Positions 13,812 through 24,080 of a DNA stretch of 64,000 nt are shown here, one piece after another. How positions within the stretch are numbered: position 1 is the stretch's first letter; each line of letters begins with the position of its first letter. Source of the DNA: Baylisascaris procyonis (taxonomy: Eukaryota > Nematoda > Chromadorea > Rhabditida > Ascarididae). Position numbers and translations under genes: made by a program. A model generated the notes under the pieces. That model made no database searches and was not told the origin of the DNA. It worked only from the letters and a program-made list of their open reading frames with translations. The stretch is taken from assembly GCA_037389465.1 (NCBI GenBank), contig JAZARR010000074.1, positions 1,426,001 through 1,490,000 on the forward strand. Direction: 5' to 3'.

Positions 13812-13821
13812 TCTGAAATGA
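13812..13821 (-). promoter_or_regulatory. Probable spliced-leader acceptor of the ShKT gene
   Basis: On the minus strand GGTCATTTCAG is followed 22 bases later by the ATG at 13790. Without an upstream coding exon this fits trans-splicing of a leader; it could also be an ordinary acceptor of a 5' untranslated exon. Confidence 0.5.
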
Positions 13822-16800
13822 CCGCTCAAACGCTTATCAAAGAGAGCCTTGAAACGGTAGCCTTTACTGCTTAGCTGCTAGACTACTCAAGCTCACTTAG
13901 GGAAATTTGAATCTTCTAAGAGCGTAAATAAAGCAGTGCTGAAGATTGTAAAATGCTCAGGCATATGAAGCAATGTTGGGAGATCTCATGGAACAATATC
14001 AGGTCTCAGGAACACTCATTGAGAACAGACAAACCTATGCGACTCGACAACTTTTCTTGTGCAACACGAGCGACAAAATGTGGAGGTTGGTTGAAATGTT
14101 CACGTCACAGATCTTTCACATTTCCTTACTTTTTCAGAGACCGATTCGTTCCTCTAATACGAACTTCGTGAGAAAAGGTTGAACAAATTCAACTCCCTAA
14201 CTGAGCTTTAAAAACCTAAAATGTTAGACCATTTCATAACGTTAGACTGTGAAGGGACGTCAGTCGCTTGCTGGAACAATAACCCTTGCCATATGAGATG
14301 CACCTCCTGCAAGGTATCTCGATCCCTAAAGAAAATTGAAAACGACCAGCTCCATTTCAAGCTGTAAATCAGTCATGATTGCTCTATACTTCATAACTTT
14401 GATTAGAACGGGATCCTGTTCAACGGCAGGCGGAGACCGAACGAAGTCCTATTCTCTCGCCGAGTTTATGCGACATTCTTACTAATGTTGTCAGTGATTT
14501 TGCTTCGCAGCACTAATATCTTAACATGTTACGTCATGCCGTCGAGCAAATTCAAAACTTCTCTCCATAGACACAAATACCTCAGTACATCTTGTCAACC
14601 TCCAGGGAAGAAATTAGCAAAGGCTAGGTTATTTGAATACAACCTCTGTTATAGAAGTAGCACGAAGGTCCATCTGGGAGTTGCTTGTTTATGCTAAACA
14701 TTTGTATATGACGGTTACGACACAACTTTGGAGAAGCGCATTGAAAAAAAAATAGCCGGAAAAAGACAACGCGCTCAAGTATTCTCCTATCTGATGATAG
14801 GTGAAATTGAAAGCCGAATCTCAACATTTTCACCCATACTTATTTCTCTCGCTGTGTTGAATTCTTCTTGAGAATATTCCCTAATATTCCCTTCTAGATG
14901 ATGCTTAAACGCACAAGGGAGTGAAACTCGTTGAGAAAAGAGGTGACTAATAAAATGGAATGGTACTTAGTTAATGTGCCTTTCGAAGGCACATATCAAA
15001 AATGCTGAATGCTGTCATCTCAATTGCTACGTTCACTTATATCATCCTATCATTAACTAGCGCAAAGTTTTTGTTTCGTCGCAATTCGACATATGCTTTT
15101 GCGTTGCATTTGTACAGCTGCATTTGCTGCATGAACATTGAGGATGAGATCCGAGCGATAAGCGATATGAATGCATTTTTCAGCATCATTTTTGAATGTA
15201 TCATCATAGCGGATGTTTCAATAGAAATTATTCATATCTGAAAAAAAGCTCTCATTTTATACACCTTTAATATGTTAGGGTTATTCAACGATTGGCTCGA
15301 TCTATGTGGAACTTTAAATCTTACTCCCTCAACGTTTGTGTGCCCCTTTTGCAGTGGAAAATCTGTAAAGTTACTTAAAGATGCCTGTTGATCTTGGACA
15401 TGTAATGATGGATTGCACGACAGGTCGTCTTTAGAAAATTTTCCAAAAGGGTCATTTTTGGATAGACTAGAATGGGACATTCTTCAAATCAGAGGCAGAA
15501 CTATATAGAATAAAACAAACAAATCAATAGCAAAGCAAATCCGGAATGCCGAATTTCGAAAAGAAATCAGAAAATAACTAGAAAAAAGAAAAGTTGCAAT
15601 TCTCTCATTTTCGAAGAGCCCAATTCGATTTTCTGAATGGATTTCATCGCATTGAAACAAAAACGACTTTTCCAGCCGAAGCGAAAGGTCATCCCAAATC
15701 GCTCATGTTCGCTCACCCAAGGGAACAACTTTTAGTCTGCGCATTAAAAAGTTTGTCTGTGCATACGTATGTGTTTTGCCTATACATGTGAGTGTGCGCT
15801 TGTGGGTTCGCCCTTTTGCTGTGTGCTTACATCATTTTGTACCTGCATGGGCCACAACATGTCTCGCTGTGTCTGTCTCTGTTTGCATATGTATGTACTT
15901 ACGTGTGCGCTCATTTCTGACTGCATTCGGTGCTAGGGTCTTTCAGTTATTTCCTACTTCAGCTTCACTTAGATATTTGAGCTGTCGTACAAATTATCTA
16001 TGCATTAAATGGAACAGTTTTGCAGTCAAAAGTGAAAAAGCATGCCAAAATGTCGGTCGATTAGTGAGGCAAGGTGTCCGGAAGAAACTGATTAGTGGTT
16101 ACAACCAAGTGCTTTTTTTTTTAAATCTCCATTAATTAACATTCAATGAAAGCCAGTTTTTAACTGCAAGAAAGAAACTGTGAAAATAATAATTGATTGA
16201 AACAGAATTTCAGTTGGTAAGAACTGATCAAAATTTATGTCGCCGACCGAAATTCATTTGATCGGTTATCATCACTGCTGCAAATGCAAATTAACCGGAG
16301 GGGTAAAAGAAAACTGTAGAAAACCCTAAAAGCATTGAAGGAATACTTCACTGCTAAACAGTCACGCTTGTGACTACATCTATAGAACATCCAATGGTAT
16401 GAAACTATTGAAGAAGCTCATTGAGGCAACTAATGCGCTAAGCGCTCTCGCAATATACTTTCTCGATCCGCGATTTCATAAACTTCAATACACAATAAAC
16501 ATTCTAAGTATAGCCTTTATATTTCAATTAGCCCGGTTGCTAGTACAACTCTTCTTTCAAAAGTCTTCGTTTTTCTGCAACCTCGCCAGCGTGAAATGGG
16601 AAATCGACTTGTGGGAAAGCATTCGATTTTTTTTCTGTCTTTAGATATTGACAGCTGTTGGGGAAATTGGTGGAGCAGAATAAAAGACGATGCATGAGGT
16701 CGCCCGAACTTTTCAGCTTCAGTTTCAGTGACTCCGAATTCGAACTACTGGTAGAGAGACTCACGAATGCAACGTCACCATAATGCTCTCTTGCAAAGCA

Positions 16801-19200
16801 ACTTTGCATATGTGTGTTTAAAAAAGCCAGTATTTTTATATGTCGACGTGATCTCATCATCGGGAAACGCATCGATGAAGTAATCCATTTTTTTCTTGTT
16901 GGCACAGCCGAGTTTCGTTTTCTATGTGTTGGATATACTGATTTCATTTGAATGGATCCATTGAGGATGCATAACTGTTTTCTATGGAGTCTATTTACAA
17001 TCGACGGCTGAGATTATATTAAAAATCGCGAAGATTTTTCGGTACCATTGGGTGAGTTTAGCCAAATCGAAAGCTTTTTTTCGCTGTCAGCATTCTCGCT
17101 ATCGTCATGCTATCATCTTTATAAGGTACAATTGGATCACCTGCTGAAGATTTCATTTACACTTCATGAGGTCACAACTTATAGGCAACACGCATCTCGG
17201 TGACCAATAACAAAGATTATGCAGCTGCAAGGCATCTCTATTTTCATAATTTCATCAATAAGATAATGTTTGCGCTGCATTTTCCCAAATGGCATATTGC
17301 AAAATGCGATTCCTTGCAACCTGGTGCAAAATTATTTCATCCGATAAAAGTTCTTTGCTCTATGCCATGAACTTTCAGTATTTCATCAATCCAGTATCCA
17401 TCCATTCTAGCGGTTGGCATGTCCCAACTAGGCAATATCCAGTTATCGCTCACAGACATAACAAACCCATGGCGCAAATGTCTGCATGATAAATATCAAA
17501 TTTTTTACATCAGGAGAAAATCACTCGCAGCGCACTTATCCGAATAACAGAAGTTCAAATAACTGTTTACGTAGAGATAAATCAAAAGAAATAAAAAAGA
17601 AAGGTAACTGCTCACATCGGGCGGCGAATTGCTCTCGCAAAAAGTAGGCAAAATGATGGAAATATGTGTTTCTGATACCGAAGCCATATAAAAAAGAGTT
17701 CGAGTTGAATTTTAATAAGAAAATAAATATATTTTCGGTAATTGCTCCAAAGAATTGTTTGACTTGTTGATTCGTCGTATGGGATTAAAGATTTCTTATA
17801 TGAATCATAAATATAGTCGCATAAGGAAAAAGCGCTTCAAGCAATGCTACGAAACGCCCTCTCGGCTATTATTCTGTAAAATCTTTTTATTCTGAGAAAA
17901 TAACTTTTGCAAACATATCTATTTCCTTGGATATCGGATGCACAACTCCAGATATTACGGCTAACCGTACTGCAAAAAAAACCTGGACTCATCAACACAG
18001 CATAGGTCTTGTCGACAATTTTGCATCCTAACGCGTTATGCAAAAAAGAATTTCATCAAAGCAGAAGAAGACTTTTTTAGGGCGGCATCCTGGCCCTCTT
18101 CCCTTCACAAAATTGAGGCCTGTGTGCCCGCGTCCGCTCATTTAGTGGTAAGATGAAAATCCTGAAAGGTGTTATGAAGAAAAACTCCTACTTTCCTCGC
18201 ATCCCAACTCTGCTAACGATTGACGAAAGCAACTTCGTGACGTGAGTCCAAGGAAGCCATTCCACAGTCGGTTTCATCGCTGACTCCGAAGTTGAGTTGA
18301 AGATTTCACTCCTTCCTCTGGGAAAAGTTAGAGGAAGACAGTTTTGTGATAAAGCACTTGTCAGCAAAAAAAAAAAAAAATTACATGTTTGACCCCTCTG
18401 TGGACAATACTTCCACTGGTCATCAAAAACGATGTGACCATTTGAGCCTGAGATACACACAAAACACTTGAATGTAAATCGAAATGATAACTATCATTCG
18501 TTATAGCTGATTCCCTTTCTCTCAGAGTCAACAGGGGCACCAACTTTGAAGCGTCGAGGTTAAAAACTTACCAGGAATAAGGGAACTGTCAGGTCAGCAC
18601 AAACTTAAATCGATCGCGCTCATCGATCACTTGTTTGCAATTGGAATACCATCCGGGGAGGCAATTACTTCTTAAAGAATTATCAGATGAGAACTTTGAA
18701 AGTAGACCGATGGAAAGGAATGAATGCATAAATGTTCCTTGCAAAGCAACAACTCTGAAGGAAGAACAAGGATGTAATGAAGTCAATGATGAGCAAAACG
18801 TTTACGATTTTAGTGAAGCAAACAATTCAGTAATGCGTGTAAAGAGATGAGTTTGCATAGAAATAAAGCCCAACGTTTCTCTTTGAATTAGACATAAAAG
18901 AGATGAAATCATACCCTATTTCTTTCATTCACTATGCCGATATGCATCCTACATTATGTTATGTGCAAACTTCACATGACAGAAAAAGAACAACGAAATT
19001 GATGTGATAAGAAGAAAAAGACAAGGAGAAACCCCCTCCCACGCGTTTATTGCATCACCCCTTTTCAAGAGGGTGACAGATCCCCCCATAGCAATTTCCT
19101 TTATAAGAGAAGTTCAAATTGACCTTCTGCATGCTCGGAATTGCACCTTCTCGAATGTGATAGTAATACAGTCATGCGGGATATGCTTCAAGTTTATGAA
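13822..19200. other. Mixed-composition stretch with scattered exon-like fragments, no assembled gene
   Basis: Several pieces look exon-like but do not assemble. On +, an open frame from 18581 to 18850, 90 codons rich in charged residues and ending RVKR-stop, begins near a TGTCAG acceptor (18587-18592). Also on +, ...SNFVT|GTGAGT ends at 18235. On -, an ATG exon 17687-17616 ends at GAT|GTGAGC, and all three frames are rather open at 16540-16947 (135-codon frame). Phases do not connect these pieces. A GT-rich patch near 15775-15935 gives a spurious 119-codon + frame. Confidence 0.3.
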
Positions 19201-20357
19201 ATATTCTCGTAATCTATATTTATAGACATGCGTTGATACCATGACGCAGGACAAAGGAGACAACGCAGGCATACGTGCGATACCTCCTCTTGGCCTCAAA
19301 AGCGAACACAGGTCGGTTTGACATGGAAGGAACTGGCGACGACCCTCCCGCTTTTAAGGTAGAAGAAATATGCCATGCATAGCTAAACGCTTCTGTTCTA
19401 CATTTCATAATTACCCAAATTCCATGTCCTGGATTCACGGATTCAACGTCAGCAGGCATTCTCTAACTCCAGGAACCCTCAAAATATTTTCGAAAACCTT
19501 CACTTACTATGCTTCGTGGGCAACTTTTGCCCTTTTGAGAACGGAGTTTGCACCCACCGCCTGGAACTGCGAAATTGAGAAACAGAAGCGCCGCATAGCT
19601 TCTATGAATCCAACGATTAGGCCAACTGGCCACTTCGATACTCCAAATGCTGTTTTCCGGCTTCATTGTACCGTTGAATAGGCGACAGGAAATAGTCGAT
19701 GCGACCGTCAGTACACGAGTCATAACTTCCACGACTGCCCAACCTAGGCACACACCACACAGTACCGACAATCGGATTGCTAGTAGGTCTGTGTCGCCTC
19801 TTTTGCTGTAGATGTTGCACCTTTCCACAGACCCACAAAGCACCTCTATACTTCAGCACAACTGACGGTGGTACCAGCCCTCAAGAAATCAGTAACCAGC
19901 GGACTTCCAGCAGACCATTACCCAGCTTCATAGCGGAGACTCCCCTCACCTTCATCCCACCCCCTGGATTTCACGTTATTAAAACAACTCCGACTTTCGC
20001 CCCAAGTTCGCTGCAACGCGAAAATATAAGTATCAAAATATCAAAACAACTATTTCAAATAATGGTTCACCCACAGAAGCAAAAGCGTAGGACAAACCTC
20101 GACTTCAAGCAGCAAAGTACGAGCCCCAACAACCCCACCACACCAACTCAAGCCCGCACACCTACTCCCGCCCGTGTACCGCTAAGGCGGCATTGCTACC
20201 ATTTCCCAACCACTTGTATGCTTGGACTGCAAAACAAACCTCTATAAAAGAACAAATATTCATTTCACTCATATACGAAGAAAAGGTCAGAGACCAGCAC
20301 TTAGAAAAACAGCAGAAGGTATAACAGCACGGCCATCAAGCCAAAAAAGCAGAGAAT

Positions 20358-22313
20358 TCACTGCTTCTTCGGTGCCGTCTTCGGTGCAGCTTGGATCGGA
20401 ATAGTGCGAGCAGGTGGTAGGGCACTGCTGGTCTTTGGTGCAACAACGGTGAGCACACCAGTGTCGCTGAGACGCGAGTTGACGGATTGCGTGTCAGAGT
20501 TCTCGGGAAGCATGTATTTGCGAACGAAATGGCGTTCGATGGTGCCATACTGATCCGAGCGCTCCTCGTGATGTCCCTGGACTACTAGCTCTTTGTCCCT
20601 GACCTCGACCTTCAGCTCCTCCGGCGCGAATTGCGACACGTCCATCTCGACCGAAAACTTGTCCTTATCATCCGTGACCTAAAAACCATAAGCTACGAGG
20701 TTAAGCAGAGAGGCCCTTCAAAGCATGTAAGCGCAGGTGCGATTAGATGCAGCATCACATCTACAGCGCCCAGCACAGACCGTGTCCAGTCCTCCACTTC
20801 TGTAATCCGCTCAAACCAACTCACTCATCAACGGACTGAACGCAGTATTTCAGTACTCCATATGAACAATGCCCGATGGCCTAGACGCAGCAAAAATTAA
20901 CATAAGGGGTCTCGAGAAAGGTTGGCCCCAAACTGTCGGGCCTTCGCCCCCATACCCATTCACTACTCCCCAACCTCCCGCTAGAATGCAAATGCGGCTT
21001 AAATTCAACAAAACTGACCCACAGCATACCACCAGTGAGGCCGAATCCGAAATTTCATTTACCTTAACCAAACCGGAACCTGCCCTCCTCTTACTCTCCA
21101 GATCACGAGTGCTCTTAAATGCACATTTGACAGCACGTGCCCCCGGAAGAAATATGTAACCCCGCTAGAGGTGTGGGTGGGAAACAGATGGCAGTACTTT
21201 GACACTCACGTGAATTACTAATTGATACACCATTCCTTTCCCTAAACCAAACTTTCCTGCTGCAGCACGCCAATTGCCGACGAATGTGGCTAAACACAAC
21301 TTATTAAAGCGACCGGAATGTAAGTACCTAATTCTAGCTTCAGAAACACTGCATTTGAGGAAAAATTTGGCGGAGTATTTCGATTCGGCTGACCCTAACA
21401 CCGCGATATTTGCGATTGGACTAGCTGGCAGCACGGAAACGACAGCGTACTCTACATGTTTCACAACCTCAAAACCCCAAACTCCAATCCTGAAAACACC
21501 ATGCCCAGCGACTCGAGCGACACTTGGCGCGCCTCTCAGCCTCATTTCGAATCAGCAAGCTACAGCTTTCTTTACAACACGTCAATACCCTTTAAATTCT
21601 CACAACCCGACCCGAGATCGGCATCGGTTATGCGCAATCGTTGCTGCACTTGATGGCGCATGTTCGCTCACCCGATACTTTATATATTCCGAAAGACCGA
21701 GCACGTCCTCCTCCATTATTACTACACTGCGACGTCGAGGGATGTCCTGCTTCATCGATATCCTCGAAGCTGTACGGAAGGTGGCATGCGAAAAAACTCT
21801 GAACACGACGAAAGAATGTGCATCAAGTATTGCGTAAACTCGCGGCGGATCCTTTCAACACCACTGTTGCGGGACTGCCCCTAGTACAGCCGCAATTACT
21901 CCCGCAGTGCCCAACCCTCGTTCGCTACTAAATAGGTCCAAAATAGTACAAACGCCCTTTCTAAGGCGCATTACTCCAGCGAAAATGCTACCCAACCGCC
22001 ACCTTGTCACGGCACCCCCCGTCCCTCATATGCCATACGACCGGACCAAAAATCACGAACAGCCCATACCTGCAGCCGCCAGCTGATCAATAAACAGCAA
22101 ACAACTAACGTTGCCAATGACGTTGCCGATGTCAGCCTGACGCATCATAGGCTGGTCAAGCCAGTACGGAGCTACACCTCCAAACGGACGGTCTATCTCA
22201 CGTAACGCCTCGTCGAAGAAACCACGCATATAGCGCTCCATCGGAGACATACGCCATGGAGCCATATCCCAAGCATGTCCAGTACCACGACGGCCAAATG
22301 GACACATCGACAT
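20358..22313 (-). CDS. Small heat-shock protein, Hsp20/alpha-crystallin family, two exons
   Basis: Exons 22313-22110 (68 codons) and 20678-20358 (106 codons plus TGA) make a 174-residue ATP-independent chaperone expected to form oligomers and hold unfolded proteins. The intron is phase 0, donor AAC|GTTAGT, acceptor TTTTTAG. The N-terminal arm (residues 1-68) contains WRMSPMERYMRGFFDEAL. The alpha-crystallin domain runs from about residue 76 (FSVEMDVSQFAPEELKV) to about 148, with the conserved GVL at 142-144 (GVLTVVAPK). The C-terminal tail carries an I-x-I motif, IPI at 161-163, used in oligomer contacts. The length and the MDVSQFAPEELKV core fit nematode Hsp20 proteins of the SIP-1/HSP-12 type rather than the HSP-16 type, but the exact paralogue is not fixed. 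The gene lies in a GC-richer island, and the 1431-base intron contains long chance-like open frames. Confidence 0.9.
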
Positions 22314-22341
22314 CTTCGCAAACGATATCGAAGGCTATTAA

Positions 22342-22352
22342 CCTGCAAAACG
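22342..22352 (-). promoter_or_regulatory. Probable spliced-leader acceptor of the Hsp20 gene
   Basis: Minus-strand CGTTTTGCAG is followed by 29 bases and then the Hsp20 ATG at 22313. No coding exon can be placed upstream. Confidence 0.5.
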
Positions 22353-22806
22353 CACCGTTTCTGGCAGAAACCTCAATTAATCACTTCAACCTGCACTCCT
22401 CTATCCTCTCCCTATATGCTTCATTAACGACGCAAAGGAAAATAAAGGTCATAGAAATCGCCGCCGTCAACATCCCGGTGAGAAGAAAAGTTTAGAGCTC
22501 CGATGACTTCAAGATTCGAACCTAATGTCCAGAATTATGGGACTAATCCACTGAAAACCTTTTCGACATAAAGAAGTTCACAAACAAAAGAAACGAAAGG
22601 TTATATTCAACAATCATTATTCAACGTAGAATACACCCTCTACAATTCACCTACATCTTTGCTTGACATAGCCAACCGACTTCTCGAACACCACCCCGCC
22701 ACTCACCACCGCATACCCCCAATGGCCCGCTAGCCCAAACGCCCGCACTTCATCAACCACCACCCGTACGAAAACAACAATGAAGCACAGATGTGAGTCT
22801 GATTGC

Positions 22807-22832
22807 TTTATATGAGCTGATTGGCTCCGCCC
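22807..22832 (-). promoter_or_regulatory. Candidate Hsp20 core promoter: GC box, CCAAT box, TATA box
   Basis: Read on the minus strand, GGGCGG (22832-22827) is followed by CCAAT (22824-22820) and ATATAAA (22813-22807). That is the expected order, about 460 bases upstream of the putative trans-splice acceptor, which would leave an outron of ordinary length. Each motif is common by chance; their order and position make the case. Confidence 0.45.
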
Positions 22833-23479
22833 ACTACGTTCATGTGATCAAATCGCTCGGGCGCCAAACTCAACGCAGATAGTCAACCACATTTCAGTAG
22901 ATCATACTTTAGTAGATCACAATTTATGAGTAGATCAAATCACACCAATGCATTTTAAAGTGAAAAAGAATAGCGCTGGAATGGTCCGAAGATTTTGCCT
23001 GTTGCTGCTTGAAAAGAAGCTACAGGGGAGCAGTAAATATAGTGTTTGCTTCAATTAGAAGGAGGGGGGGGGAGAACACATGTATCCACATGAAAAGTTT
23101 ATAAAATGACATGAATTGAAAGGTATATTAGTATGAAACTATGCCAATTTCATAAAACTGCGATTCTATTTATCTGATCGGTATAATGGTCAAATTGTCT
23201 ACTTTATAACACATTTTCTTCGTCACATCTCTATCGATCCCCTTTCTACGAACATTTCGCAACGAATGATCAATGATGCGACAGAAATGGAATACAGAAC
23301 ATTCTAGAAAACTTCGGAAGGTGATATTCGGAAATGCTTTATATGATGCATTTTAAAGCGTTTTGATAAAACAATTAGTTTAACATAAGAGAAAAATTTT
23401 ACTTCCTAAGAAAAGAGAATGGTGTTCAGAGTGAAAATTCCCCTAAAACGCTTAAGAAGAATAAAAAGTTTCCTGGTGG

Positions 23480-23492
23480 GAATATTCTAGAA
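23480..23492. promoter_or_regulatory. Heat-shock element, three perfect units
   Basis: GAA-TA-TTC-TA-GAA is a perfect nGAAnnTTCnnGAA array, the binding site of an HSF trimer. It lies about 670 bases upstream of the TATA box of the Hsp20 gene. A second partial site, TTCTAGAA, is at 23302-23309. The surrounding AT-rich sequence is rich in TTC and GAA, so one perfect site by chance is possible. Confidence 0.5.
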
Positions 23493-23659
23493 TGATTTTG
23501 TAGAAAAGAAGATTATCCTTAAAATTTCTCAAAATATTTCAAAAAAGTTCCAAAGTATTCTCATAAACGATATTTTCAATGAAAGGTAACTCGCTGTTGT
23601 TATTTAAATGGACGAATGAATATCCACAAAGCGTTCTGAAAGGAAGAATATTCTAAAAT

Positions 23660-23879
23660 CTCAAAGGAAATGAGTTCTAGAGCCTTCAAGGAGAAAACTT
23701 TACCGAATATTGTATTAGACAAAAATTCTATGGGTATTTTTTTTTTTGAGAAAGATTTTTGGATTCCGGAGGAAGAAATAGTCCACACTGTTTTTCGAAA
23801 AAAAGACTTTCTACAAGAGGAAGAAACATTTCATTGTGTCCTCAAAACACATTTTAGAATGCTGTCAAAAAAATGTTAG
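23660..23879 (+). repeat. Diverged 48-base tandem repeat with an open frame
   Basis: GGAAGAAA recurs at 23771 and 23819 within similar 48-base units (GAGAAAGATTTT... and GAAAAAAAGACTTT...). The + frame 23670-23879 stays open and so shows a loose 16-residue repeat (FEKDFWIPEEE / FRKKDFLQEEE). It might be a fragment of a repetitive protein; no splice sites or homologue are evident. Confidence 0.3.
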
Positions 23880-24014
23880 AGTATTCGATAAAATGAGAGA
23901 ACTTTCCATTGTAAGAGGAATTAACTGTGAAATGTTTTGGCGAAAAGGGTTTTAGTATAATCGAGATAAAAGAGTTCATTTGAAATTTTTCACGGTTTTA
24001 GAAAAATATTATAG

Positions 24015-24080
24015 AAAATCTCATTACTCCTCTATCCGTACAATGATGGTGGAAGAGAGTGATGAGGCTCGATGCTGTCG
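24015..24080 (+). CDS. Candidate internal exon, unidentified
   Basis: A 66-base segment lies between an ATTATAG acceptor and a TCG|GTGAGT donor and reads KSHYSSIRTMMVEESDEARC plus one more Cys, phase 2 on both sides. The splice sites are good and there is no stop, but no neighbouring exon is certain; an acceptor near 24256 would be phase-compatible and add 15 codons before a stop. Confidence 0.3.

Noticed and set aside
15776..16135. 119-codon + frame
   Set aside because: Its first half comes from a GTGTGC-rich patch; no splice sites, signal or motif.
21274..21837. 187-codon + frame in the Hsp20 intron
   Set aside because: Thr/Ser/Pro-rich without domain, overlaps a 126-codon frame on the other strand; best explained by GC-richer composition.
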